A DNA stretch of 11,622 bases from WVWW01 sp041568335 (GCA_041568335.1 JBFFZZ010000074.1:1-11622), one strand, 5' to 3'. Counted from the stretch's first letter, positions 1-9,946 are shown. Numbers and translations are program-made. The notes: a model not told the origin generated them from the sequence alone.

Positions 1-937
<937 letters not shown>

Positions 938-945
938 GGAAAAAA

Positions 946-950
946 CCTCC
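946..950 (-). promoter_or_regulatory. Shine-Dalgarno sequence that fixes the TTG start of ftsH
   Basis: The minus strand reads GGAGG followed by a T-rich 8-base spacer and then TTG. This is a full-strength ribosome binding site at the right distance. It supports a TTG start at 937 even though no ATG or GTG is available in frame near the N-terminus. Confidence 0.8.
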
Positions 951-975
951 GTGGCCGAACGACCCCGTCTCTCTC

Positions 976-981
976 AATATA
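976..981 (-). promoter_or_regulatory. Candidate -10 element for ftsH
   Basis: The minus strand carries TATATATT, a sharp AT-rich island in GC-rich sequence, about 40 bases before the ftsH start. TATATT fits a sigma-70 -10 box. The region 17 bases upstream (TGGCAA) matches the -35 consensus poorly. ftsH therefore may have its own promoter besides any read-through from tilS. This is a pattern-based guess. Confidence 0.35.
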
Positions 982-1045
982 TAGAACGACCCTACCGGTT
1001 GCCATGATCCATTGTTTTACGGCCATCTTCGCCGATCGACGGTCG

Positions 1046-1065
1046 ACCCGCCGGTATCGGCGGGT
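1046..1065. repeat. GC-rich inverted repeat between tilS and ftsH
   Basis: ACCCGCCG and CGGCGGGT form a perfect 8-bp stem around a 4-base loop (GTAT). It sits 58 bases past the tilS stop and upstream of the ftsH promoter candidate. On the plus strand it is followed by TTTTCC. On the minus strand, the direction of tilS transcription, it is followed by CGACC rather than a T-run, so it is not a textbook intrinsic terminator for tilS. It could still be a pause site, an RNA-stability hairpin or a factor-assisted terminator. Apart from this and the -10 candidate, the 185-bp gap (938-1122) shows nothing recognisable. Confidence 0.5.
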
Positions 1066-1122
1066 TTTCCCCGGAAAAGACGCTGTGTCGGTGACGATAA
1101 CGTCAGACGGGCGGAGTTGATT

Positions 1123-2109
1123 TCAGATCGTCCGGCGCGGGCCGAAGCGGATCTCGCCGCGCACGCGGCGCGCGGTCATCTTGCCGGGAAGATGGATCTC
1201 TCGGTTCCCCGGCGGGGTCGTGAGCTCGAGCAACGCCTCGACATGCTTGCGGCCGATGCGTCGAGCGTCGACCCCGGCGCGCTTGAGCGCGATCAGCGCG
1301 ACGCGGCGTGCGATCACCGGTTCGAGAGCCTTCACCGTCTCGACCCGCAGGACCGGACGGCCGTCGCGGTCCGTCCGGCTGGCCTCCGCGAGGCGTCGGT
1401 CGGCGAGCCGATCGAGATAGTCGGCATCGTCGCGCAGCATGCGCGCCGCGTGGGCCAGGTGGCGCGCGGCCTTTGGATTGAGCTGGGACTCGAGGAGCGG
1501 GACCAGACGCCGACGGATCCGGTTGCGATCGAACCGCAGATCAAGGTTGGACGGATCGTCGCGCCATTCCAGCCCGTGACCGCGCAGCCAGTCCCGCAAC
1601 GCGGCGCGCTCCAACTCGAGAAGCGGGCGCACGAACCCCGCGCCGGATTCCGGGATTCCCGCGAGACCGGCCGCTCCTGCGCCACGCGCCAACCGCATCA
1701 GGACCGTCTCCGCCTGGTCGTCCAGCGTGTGCCCCGTAATGATCCCGTCGCAACGGAAACGCCCGGCACACTCCTGCAGGAACTGCCGGCGCACGCGGCG
1801 GGCGGCCTCCTCCGGCGATTCGTCCCGCCGCCGCGCGGCTTCCACCTCTCGCCGCTCCGTGTGGACCGGGAGTCCGAGCCGGCGCGCCAGCCGCTCGACG
1901 AACGTGCGGTCGGCGCGCGACCCGCGGCGCAACCCGTGGTCGAGGTGCGCCACGATCAGATGGCCCGGTTTGCGTTCGAAGAACCGCACGAGCAGGTGGA
2001 GCAGCGCGACGGAATCGCCGCCGCCGGAGACGGCGACCAGCCACGTCTTGTCGCGCCCGATCAATCGGTGTGCCGCACGGCGGAACGCGAGCTCGAGCGC
2101 GTCGGCCAT
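1123..2109 (-). CDS. tilS: tRNA(Ile)-lysidine synthetase TilS
   Basis: TilS joins lysine to C34 of the CAU-anticodon tRNA(Ile) using ATP, so that the tRNA reads AUA and is charged with isoleucine; it acts in the cytoplasm and is usually essential. The 328-residue protein has the PP-loop SGGGDS at 28-33, the family motif around GHTLDDQAET (126-135), DDPSN (184-188) and RNRIR (195-199), followed by a helical middle domain. It is clearly shorter than the roughly 430-residue E. coli enzyme. It stops soon after the motif LPGKM (307-311), so the E. coli-type extra C-terminal domain appears to be missing, as in other known short forms. Its ATG overlaps the permease stop as TGATG and has no clear Shine-Dalgarno sequence, which suggests translation by coupling to the gene before it. 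ftsH follows downstream. Confidence 0.94.
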   Translation of the reverse strand: MADALELAFRRAAHRLIGRDKTWLVAVSGGGDSVALLHLLVRFFERKPGHLIVAHLDHGLRRGSRADRTFVERLARRLGLPVHTERREVEAARRRDESPEEAARRVRRQFLQECAGRFRCDGIITGHTLDDQAETVLMRLARGAGAAGLAGIPESGAGFVRPLLELERAALRDWLRGHGLEWRDDPSNLDLRFDRNRIRRRLVPLLESQLNPKAARHLAHAARMLRDDADYLDRLADRRLAEASRTDRDGRPVLRVETVKALEPVIARRVALIALKRAGVDARRIGRKHVEALLELTTPPGNREIHLPGKMTARRVRGEIRFGPRRTI

Positions 2110-3860
2110 CAGCGGCCCGTGGCGACGAGCAACAGGTTCTCGCGCCTCCGCTCGAACAGACCCATCAACCCGCGCATCATGACGACATAGACCGCCAGCG
2201 CGACTCCGAGCCAGACCAGCGCACCGGCGAGAGTCAGCAGGCTGCTCTCGGCGATCATCAGGGTCGCGGCCGCCGTCAGCCCCGGCAGGATCAGCAGCAG
2301 CGGCACCGCGATAAACGCGATGAAACCGGCGATCGGCTGCGGGTTACCGTCTTTACCCATCCGCGACAGGTCGGCGACCTTGGGGAACACAGCCGACAAC
2401 AGGATCGACATCGGGGCGTAAACGAGAAACATGGCCACCAGGATCAAGAGCCCGGAGAGCCACACGAGCGGTGAGCCGTTGGCATCGAGCACGAACCCGA
2501 TACCGAAGCACAACGCCGTCGAGATCGCGACCAGCAGCGCGGAGCCGACGACCTTCCCGTGCAGGATGTCGGAGGTGCTCAGCGGGCTGAGCAGTTGCAG
2601 GGTGAGCCCGTTGGAGTCGATCGCAAACACGTTGGCCATGATCGGCTGCAACGAGATCAGCGTAAAGAAGCCTCCGGCGAAACCGATCCCCAGACCGAAG
2701 CTCAATCCCGTCGGTAAGACGACGTCGGAGAGCTCGCGCATCAGGATCACGTAAATCATCGCGGTGATGACGAAGTTCAGGTACACCGCGGTCTTGCCAC
2801 GCACGGTGCGCAGGGCGAGTCGCATCGTCGCAAAGGCGACCGCGGCCACGGCGGGACGGATCCCGGGAAGGGTCCCGGCGCGGAATCCGGCGCCCATCGC
2901 GCCATCGCCGCCGCCGGTTTCGGGGGTTTCGAGCAGCCGCGAGTAGGCCCATCGTGAGCTCGAGTAGAGCAGCGTCGCCCAGACCGCCAACACGATGAGA
3001 TTCAAGCCGAGCTTCGCCACGTGCCCGTCGACCCCGGCCTCGACCACGCGCAGGAAGGCTTCGGACGGCAGCACCCCGACGATGAACGGGAGTTGCCGGT
3101 CGATATGCTGCGACAGCGTCAGGTTGGGGTCTCTTGCCGCCGCCTCTTCGGCCGCCTCGGTGCCGACCCGTTTGGCGTCTCTCTTGTCTTCGAGCTGGTT
3201 CTCCCAGTGCTCGCCGGCGAAACCGAAGATCAAACCCGACATCGATAGCACGACGATCAGAACCGCGGTAAAGCGCTCCGCACGTTTGCGCTTGCGGAAG
3301 ATCAACGCGATGAAGAACGACGCCAGCGACACCGCGAGCATCAGGATTGCGACGAATAGAATCGCGCCGATCAGCGAGACCGCACCGCCAAAGAAGGAGC
3401 CTCCGATCGCGATGCCGATCGGGAACAGGACAAGAGCCGGGAAAAGCACGCCCAGCCACGGATCGCTCAACGCGGCGACGACCTCCGAGGCGTGCAACAT
3501 CCCGCGGCGGATCGGCAACAGAAGCAGCCGTGTCGTTTCGGATCCGGTGCCGCGACTCGAGCGCACCATCGGTGCGATCAGCACGGTGATCGTTCCCACC
3601 GCGAGCCCGCCACGCAGACCCAGAAACGCGAAGCTCTTCCAGATCATCACCGTACCGGCCTGACCCATCTTCCAGCCCAGGAACAGCCCGCCCGCGGCGA
3701 GCGCCAGGACCGTGGGCACCAGCATCAGCAACATGAAGACGGGAGCCAGCGCACCGAGCGCGCGCGAGATCTGTTCCAGCGAGTCGCGTCTGCTGGTCTT
3801 GAAGGCGTTGCGCGATACGCGCCAGCGCATCCAAAGGAACGCCCGGATCGTGCGCAGCAT
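2109..3860 (-). CDS. Large ABC transporter permease, ABC-2 type, apparently two fused halves
   Basis: This 583-residue membrane protein has about 12 hydrophobic segments (approximately 39-64, 80-98, 133-155, 160-188, 196-216, 284-301, 359-376, 385-404, 436-458, 465-490, 511-536 and 541-563), with a charged, non-membrane stretch at about 217-283. It directly follows an ABC ATPase gene, overlapping it as TGATG, so it is very likely that protein's membrane partner. The two halves carry a similar cytoplasmic-loop motif typical of ABC-2 exporters: residues around 100-130 (LLLLPI, then LHASEVVAAL) resemble those around 412-442 (LQLLSPL, then LHGKVVGSAL). This suggests an internally duplicated permease in which one polypeptide supplies both transmembrane halves. 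The substrate cannot be read from the sequence. The start ATG lacks a strong ribosome binding site, consistent with translational coupling. Confidence 0.85.
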   Translation of the reverse strand: MLRTIRAFLWMRWRVSRNAFKTSRRDSLEQISRALGALAPVFMLLMLVPTVLALAAGGLFLGWKMGQAGTVMIWKSFAFLGLRGGLAVGTITVLIAPMVRSSRGTGSETTRLLLLPIRRGMLHASEVVAALSDPWLGVLFPALVLFPIGIAIGGSFFGGAVSLIGAILFVAILMLAVSLASFFIALIFRKRKRAERFTAVLIVVLSMSGLIFGFAGEHWENQLEDKRDAKRVGTEAAEEAAARDPNLTLSQHIDRQLPFIVGVLPSEAFLRVVEAGVDGHVAKLGLNLIVLAVWATLLYSSSRWAYSRLLETPETGGGDGAMGAGFRAGTLPGIRPAVAAVAFATMRLALRTVRGKTAVYLNFVITAMIYVILMRELSDVVLPTGLSFGLGIGFAGGFFTLISLQPIMANVFAIDSNGLTLQLLSPLSTSDILHGKVVGSALLVAISTALCFGIGFVLDANGSPLVWLSGLLILVAMFLVYAPMSILLSAVFPKVADLSRMGKDGNPQPIAGFIAFIAVPLLLILPGLTAAATLMIAESSLLTLAGALVWLGVALAVYVVMMRGLMGLFERRRENLLLVATGR

Positions 3861-4624
3861 CAGGTCAACCAGTCCAGCGCGGAGGCGGCTTCAGCCTCGG
3901 CCCCGACTAGCTCGAGGAAGATTTGCTCCAGCGTTCGGCCATCGCCGGTGCCGCGGCGCATCTCGTCCATGCTGCCCTGGGCGATCAACCGCCCGTGCTG
4001 GATGACGCCGATCTGATTGCACAACGTCTCGACGATCTGCAGGATGTGCGACGTCAGAAAAATCGTGCCGCCTCGCGACACGTAGGACTTGAGCAGGTTG
4101 CGGATCTGTTGCGAGGCGACCGCGTCGATCCCCTCGAACGGCTCGTCGAGGAACAGCAGCTTCGGAGCGGGGAGCAGTGCGACCGCGAGCGCCAGCTTCT
4201 TCTTCATCCCGTGGGAGTAGTCCGTGACCAGGCTGTCCTTGCGTCCGGCGAGCTCCATCAGGGTGAGCAGCTCCTCGGAGCGCTGCTCGAGCGTGGCGCG
4301 ATCCAACCCGTGGATCTGGCCCACGAAACCGAGCGTCTCGGCGGCGGTCAGCCGGTCGAACAGGGCCAGGTCTTCGGGCAGCACACCGATCAGCTTCTTG
4401 ACCCCGACCGGATCCTCGAGCGGATCCAGATCGAGGATCCGGATCTCTCCTTCACTCGGGCGCAGCAAACCGGTGAGGCATTTGATCGTCGTCGACTTGC
4501 CCGCGCCGTTGGGTCCGAGGAACCCATAGAAGCTCCCCGCCGGGACCTCGAGATCGACCGAATCGACCGCGGTCAGATCGCCGAAATGCCGCGTCAAGCC
4601 GCGCGTCTGTAGAGCGAGGCTCAC
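3860..4624 (-). CDS. ABC transporter ATP-binding protein
   Basis: This 254-residue cytoplasmic ATPase is expected to drive the permease encoded next. It has Walker A GPNGAGKST (37-45), the signature motif YSHGMKKKL (136-144), Walker B LLFLDEP (156-162), the D-loop EGID (164-167) and the switch histidine H193. Where many ABC proteins have the Q-loop glutamine it reads LPED, with glutamate at 84, a variant I recall from ABC-2 exporter ATPases. The start is GTG at 4624, preceded by GGAGG 9 bases upstream and overlapping the lipoprotein stop as GTGA. The protein resembles the ATPases of ABC-2 exporters for drugs, bacteriocins or lipids. No marker identifies the substrate, so no gene name is given. 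Confidence 0.95.
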   Translation of the reverse strand: MSLALQTRGLTRHFGDLTAVDSVDLEVPAGSFYGFLGPNGAGKSTTIKCLTGLLRPSEGEIRILDLDPLEDPVGVKKLIGVLPEDLALFDRLTAAETLGFVGQIHGLDRATLEQRSEELLTLMELAGRKDSLVTDYSHGMKKKLALAVALLPAPKLLFLDEPFEGIDAVASQQIRNLLKSYVSRGGTIFLTSHILQIVETLCNQIGVIQHGRLIAQGSMDEMRRGTGDGRTLEQIFLELVGAEAEAASALDWLT

Positions 4625-5826
4625 GAACCCGCGCCTCCGAGGATGCGATCGGCGCGCTGCGCCAACGGGTTGGCCTCGGAATCGCGTCCGACGGCGCGCA
4701 ACATCTCCACGTAGCCACGCAGGACCATCGCGACGTTCGGATGCTCGGTACCCGCGGCGGCTTCGTAGATCTCGAGCGCGCGTTGGAATTGCGGTTCCGC
4801 CTCGACGTAGCGTTCCTGGGCCGTGTAGAGGCGACCGAGGTTGAATGCCGTCGCCCCCAGATCCGTGGGGGCGCCGCCGGGAGCCTTCTCGAGGATCTGC
4901 GCCGCGCGCAGGTAGCTCGCCTCCGCATCCGCCAGGCGGTTCTGCCGGCGCTGCACCAGAGCCAGGTTGTTCAACACGGTGGCCACTTCGGGGCTCTCGC
5001 TGCCCAGCTGTCTTTCCATCATCTCGAGCGACCGGCGGTAGGTTTTCAGCGAAACGTCGAGCCGATCCTGGCGGCCCTGGATCTCACCGAGGCTGTTCAG
5101 ACCACGTGCGACCGGCAGCGAGTCCGGTCCCTGGTGCTCGGTCCAGATGTCGATCGCCCGCTGGGTCAACGCCTCGGCCCGGTCGAGGTCCTGCAATAAC
5201 AGGCGCACCTGGGCGAAGTTGCTCAGCAGGCTCGCCGTGTCGGGATGTCGCGCCAGCGGCGAGGCTTCCAGGATCTCCAAGGCCCGGCTCATGTGATCGT
5301 CGGCCGCTGCCGGGTCGCCACGCATCCAGGCGATCGTGCCCAGGTTGTTCAACGTCAAACCGATGTCCGGATGGTGCTCACCGTGATGCAACTCGAAAAT
5401 CTCGAGCGCCTTGCGGTTGGCCTTCTCCGCCTCGTCCAGCCGGCCCGCGTGAAGCAAATGCATCGCCAGGTTCGTGTAGTCACGGCCGAGACCGAGGTCG
5501 AACGGCGTCGTGATCTCGACCTTGATGTCGAGCGCCTCCATGTAATGCACGACCGCCTGCGCCATGTTCCCCTGGTGCCGGTAGACCTCGCCGAGCCCGT
5601 TGAGGCTCATGATCCGGTAGTGGTCCGGATCCTCGGTGTCGGCGGCCAGCTCCAGGGCCCGTCGATACGCGGCGGCTGCATCTTCGAACCGGCCTTCCGT
5701 GATCGCGAGTCGTCCCTGATCGCGCGCGGCCTCCCAGTCGACGATGTCGTCGAAGTTGTCGTCATCGGAGGCGCAGCCGAGCAGCACGGCGCAGGCCAGT
5801 ACGAGCAAGTGAGTTTTCAGACGCAT
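4621..5826 (-). CDS. TPR-repeat lipoprotein, kinesin-light-chain style
   Basis: The protein has 401 residues from the ATG at 5826. The frame stays open further upstream to 5937, but this start is preferred because it gives a clean lipoprotein signal: MRLK, a hydrophobic core, and lipobox LLGC with the acylated cysteine at 18. A GGAGAG ribosome binding site lies just before it. Residue +2 after the cysteine is alanine, not aspartate, which by the E. coli rule would favour the outer membrane. The mature part is almost wholly tetratricopeptide repeats: nine units start near residues 31, 74, 116, 158, 200, 242, 284, 326 and 368, a strict 42-residue period with NNLG/NSLG and RALEI-type signatures. 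TPR arrays bind peptides or partner proteins. Co-translation with the ABC ATPase hints that it serves the exporter from the periplasmic side, which is inference. Confidence 0.87.
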   Translation of the reverse strand: MRLKTHLLVLACAVLLGCASDDDNFDDIVDWEAARDQGRLAITEGRFEDAAAAYRRALELAADTEDPDHYRIMSLNGLGEVYRHQGNMAQAVVHYMEALDIKVEITTPFDLGLGRDYTNLAMHLLHAGRLDEAEKANRKALEIFELHHGEHHPDIGLTLNNLGTIAWMRGDPAAADDHMSRALEILEASPLARHPDTASLLSNFAQVRLLLQDLDRAEALTQRAIDIWTEHQGPDSLPVARGLNSLGEIQGRQDRLDVSLKTYRRSLEMMERQLGSESPEVATVLNNLALVQRRQNRLADAEASYLRAAQILEKAPGGAPTDLGATAFNLGRLYTAQERYVEAEPQFQRALEIYEAAAGTEHPNVAMVLRGYVEMLRAVGRDSEANPLAQRADRILGGAGS

Positions 5827-5918
5827 GGTGTCTCTCCGAAGCGGGAAAGATACCAAGGATTGAGGCTCGATGTTACCCTGCGCCAACCGGTGCGTCGAGG
5901 CGCCGGTAGGGGTGTTCG

Positions 5919-7274
<1,356 letters not shown>

Positions 7275-7300
7275 ACCCCAGTCCCTGACCCCAAAGGTCG

Positions 7301-9817
7301 TTAATCGACGACGAGGGCGGCGATGGCGACGGGTCGGCCGTGGACCTCGAGGTAACGGGCCATTTGGCGCACGAGGGTGGGCCAGCCCGGCTGGGAGGTG
7401 ACGTCCTCCGACCGTACGCGGCGGCTCTTGAGCGGGCGGCGCATCAGGGCCCGTTCCCAGTCCTCGCGCCGGCGACCATCGGCGTCGACGACGACGGCGT
7501 GGAACTGCGGGCCGTCCTTGTAGAGCGCGGCGAGACCGAAACCGGACTTGCCACCGGGCAGGCGGGTGTGCAGGAGGCCGACCCGACCGAGCGGCGATTC
7601 CTCGAGGTGCGCCAACAGCCCTTCGACAAGCGGATGACCCGATGCGAAGAAATCGATGCTCTCGTCCTGCACGGCTTCCTCGCGATCGAACGTCCCGAGG
7701 AACGACGCGCCGGCGGCGATGCCGGGTAGCGACTCGACGCGGGCGCGGTTGCCCAGCTCGATCGCGTAACGTGCGTCGCCACGCAGCCTCTCGACGTGCA
7801 TCTCCAGTTGCTCGGACGCGCCGAGGACCACATCGGCCGTCAGCTCCTCCAGGTCGGGCGGGACGCGCGCGAGGATGCCGTCGCCGAGCTCCGCACGATA
7901 GGGGTTGCGGTGAAGCTCGTGATAGGCCGCTGCCTGGATGCGATCCTGAGCTTCGCGTGCCTCCGCGACGACTTCGTTGAAACGCTCGTGCGAGGGAGAG
8001 AACTCCTCCTCGAGCGCCAGTTGTTCGATCACCGGCTCGACGTGGGACAGCTCACGTTCCAGCCCTCCGAGCGGCTCGCGGAAGAGCCCCAACGATTCGT
8101 GCAGGCGCGCCACCGCGCCCCCCAGACCTTCCGGCGGTACGAAGTAAACGATCTCGACCGGAATCGTGCGTCCGATGCGATCGAGACGGCCGATGCGTTG
8201 CTCGACGACCATCGGGTTCCACGGCAGGTCGAACAGAACCAACCGCGTGCAGAACTCGAAGTTGCGTCCCTCGCCCCCGCACTCGGTCGAGATGAGCATC
8301 GAGGGTCCGGTCGGCAAACGGAACTGCGCCACTTCGATATCGCGCTTGCCCGGCGAGAGGTCCTCGTGGAACAAGCCGACGCGCAACTGGATGCGGCGGC
8401 TCATGGCGGTCTTGATCGCCTCCAGTGTTTCTCGATGAGCGACGAAGATCAGGGTCTTGTCGCCGGCGGCGCGCCACTGCGGCGCCATCTTCGCGAGCCA
8501 ATCCAGCCGCGGGTCGCGTTTCTGGGCCGAGCGGGATAGGGCGAGAAGCGCTTCGTCCTTGGGATCGCAGATCTTCTCCAGCGCTGCGCCCGAGGCCAGC
8601 GCATGCCGGACGCGGCGCAACGTCCTTTTTCGCTCGAGCGCGTTCCGGATCTCACCCGCGCGGACCGCGCGTTCGAGGTCGGCGATCGCCTGCCAATCGT
8701 CGAGCTCGACCGGTCGGCCGACGCGCGGGGGCAGCCCGCCGATCTCCTCACGCCGTGTCGCGCTGGTACACGGGGGCAGCGCGACGCGATCGGCGAGACG
8801 CCGCTCGAAATCCGTGTCTTCGGGAAACTCGTCGGGACGCAGCAGTTGCAGGAGCCGAAAGAACCCGTGCGCGTCGTCCTCGAGCGGTGTGGCCGACAGC
8901 AAGAGGCAGTGCCGGCCGAGATCCGCGATGGGGCGCACCGCGCGATACGCGGGGTCGCCGGGATGTCCCGGCGGCCTCCGTAGGTGATGCGCCTCGTCCA
9001 CGATCAGCAGGTCGATCCCAGACTCGACCGCCTGCTCGGTCAACTCGGGCCGGTCGATCAACATCTGCAGGCCGATGACGACCCGCCGGTGCGCGTCGAA
9101 GGGATTGAACCCCGGGCCGTAGTCCTTCTCGACATCGACCAACCGTTTGTCATCGAGCAGCACGAACACCTGGTGGTACTTGCGCCAAAGCTCACCGAGC
9201 CACTGGACGGTCAGGGTTTCCGGAGCGATCACCAGCGTGCGGTCGGCACTTCCCGTGCGCAACAGGTGGTTCAGGATCAGGCAGGCCTCGACGGTCTTGC
9301 CAAGGCCGACCTCGTCGGCGAGCAGCCAGCGCACGAGCGGAGCGCGCGTCGCCGACTCCGCAGCGTGGAGCTGGTGGGGGAACAGCCGGATGCGTCCGCC
9401 GAGAAACGAGCCCAGACCGTCGGCCTCGCGGATCGCGGCGAGATGCAGCGCGTCGAGACGAAGCGAGAACTTCTCGAGGTTGTCGATCTCACCGTGCGCC
9501 AGCTTGTCGAACAAGGAGACGCCGGTGTGCAACGGCCAGAGGTCGCCCTCGGCGACCTCGCGCCCGTCGGTCAATCGCACGATCCCGGGCGACGGCAACG
9601 CCGCGATCGTCACCGTCTCGTTGGCCGGTTGCAGCGTGACGCGCGCGCCGACGGGTAGGGTCAACGGTGCCAGCGCGTCGGTGGCGAGCGCGAGGCGGAG
9701 CGAGTCTCCGGCGGCGAAGTCGATGACCAGCGTCCGGCCCTCGATCGCGCGCACCAGGCCGGGCCCCAGCTCGGGGTTGAAACGGTGGACGACGCGATCG
9801 CCGGGTTGCCAGGACAT
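7301..9817 (-). CDS. rapA: RapA-like SNF2 family ATPase (RNA polymerase-associated helicase)
   Basis: RapA is a Swi2/Snf2 ATPase that binds core RNA polymerase and helps recycle it after transcription. This 838-residue protein resembles E. coli RapA along its length: an N-terminal region with small beta-rich modules (about 1-100), then a helicase core with ADEVGLGKT (167-175), DEAHHL (274-279), LLSATP (306-311), ECGGEGRNF (512-520) and QRIGRLDRIGR (540-550), and a C-terminal region with FDREEA (710-715) and GHPLVEGLL (727-735) typical of the RapA C-terminal domain. It is about 130 residues shorter than the 968-residue E. coli protein, mainly in the C-terminal half. The ATG at 9817 has AGGA shortly upstream. 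It is divergent from an ECF sigma operon. SNF2 proteins of defence systems share the core motifs, but the RapA-type flanks argue against that here. Polymerase binding is inferred. Confidence 0.87.
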   Translation of the reverse strand: MSWQPGDRVVHRFNPELGPGLVRAIEGRTLVIDFAAGDSLRLALATDALAPLTLPVGARVTLQPANETVTIAALPSPGIVRLTDGREVAEGDLWPLHTGVSLFDKLAHGEIDNLEKFSLRLDALHLAAIREADGLGSFLGGRIRLFPHQLHAAESATRAPLVRWLLADEVGLGKTVEACLILNHLLRTGSADRTLVIAPETLTVQWLGELWRKYHQVFVLLDDKRLVDVEKDYGPGFNPFDAHRRVVIGLQMLIDRPELTEQAVESGIDLLIVDEAHHLRRPPGHPGDPAYRAVRPIADLGRHCLLLSATPLEDDAHGFFRLLQLLRPDEFPEDTDFERRLADRVALPPCTSATRREEIGGLPPRVGRPVELDDWQAIADLERAVRAGEIRNALERKRTLRRVRHALASGAALEKICDPKDEALLALSRSAQKRDPRLDWLAKMAPQWRAAGDKTLIFVAHRETLEAIKTAMSRRIQLRVGLFHEDLSPGKRDIEVAQFRLPTGPSMLISTECGGEGRNFEFCTRLVLFDLPWNPMVVEQRIGRLDRIGRTIPVEIVYFVPPEGLGGAVARLHESLGLFREPLGGLERELSHVEPVIEQLALEEEFSPSHERFNEVVAEAREAQDRIQAAAYHELHRNPYRAELGDGILARVPPDLEELTADVVLGASEQLEMHVERLRGDARYAIELGNRARVESLPGIAAGASFLGTFDREEAVQDESIDFFASGHPLVEGLLAHLEESPLGRVGLLHTRLPGGKSGFGLAALYKDGPQFHAVVVDADGRRREDWERALMRRPLKSRRVRSEDVTSQPGWPTLVRQMARYLEVHGRPVAIAALVVD

Positions 9818-9849
9818 CGGGCTATCCTAGCGCCACAAAAAGCCTCTTT

Positions 9850-9880
9850 TTGAAAACATCTTCAATCCAGCGAATAGAAT
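9850..9880 (+). promoter_or_regulatory. Candidate sigma-70 type promoter for the ECF sigma operon
   Basis: TTGAAA (9850-9855) and TAGAAT (9875-9880) each match the -35 and -10 consensus at five of six positions, but the spacer is 19 bases, longer than the usual 17. They lie in the only AT-rich part of the divergent intergenic region and would give an untranslated leader of about 60 bases containing the hairpin at 9903-9932. I find no convincing promoter for the divergent RapA-like gene. Confidence 0.4.
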
Positions 9881-9902
9881 CGACACCGTGCGGGTACCGA
9901 AG

Positions 9903-9932
9903 ATCGATCCCGGGGCGCCGACCCGGGTCGAT
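9903..9932 (+). repeat. GC-rich hairpin directly before the sigma gene ribosome binding site
   Basis: ATCGATCCCGGG (9903-9914) pairs with CCCGGGTCGAT (9922-9932), with one bulged T and a 7-base loop GCGCCGA. The 11 paired positions end exactly where the Shine-Dalgarno GGAGGG begins at 9933. In the mRNA this stem could stack on or shield the ribosome binding site, or act as an early pause or attenuation structure. The sequence is partly palindromic as DNA, so an operator for a dimeric regulator is also possible. Confidence 0.5.
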
Positions 9933-9938
9933 GGAGGG
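9933..9938 (+). promoter_or_regulatory. Shine-Dalgarno sequence that fixes the GTG start of the sigma factor
   Basis: GGAGGG lies 8 bases before the GTG at 9947, so this GTG is preferred over the two later in-frame GTG codons at 9956 and 9959. The ATG at 9931 overlaps this site but is in another frame. Confidence 0.7.
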
Positions 9939-9946
9939 CTGCCCGC

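Noticed and set aside
1012..2190. A 392-codon open frame on the plus strand opposite tilS
   Set aside because: It runs antisense through the tilS motifs and shows no domain, signal or ribosome binding site that would support it.
2353..3834. A 493-codon open frame on the minus strand, in another frame of the permease
   Set aside because: It is an Arg-rich shadow without membrane segments. The overlapping permease has coherent hydrophobic helices and is coupled to the ATPase gene.
5827..5918. Possible M-box magnesium riboswitch before mgtE
   Set aside because: Only 92 bp separate the divergent genes, too short for the conserved multi-helix M-box, and no matching stems were seen.
7275..7300. 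Possible bidirectional terminator between mgtE and the RapA-like gene
   Set aside because: Only a weak GACC/GGTC stem is present in the 26-bp gap, with no T-run in either direction.
9837..9851. AAAAA/TTTTT inverted repeat in the divergent intergenic region
   Set aside because: A five-pair A/T stem around GCCTC is weak and lies where promoter elements would be AT-rich anyway. It has no terminator features.
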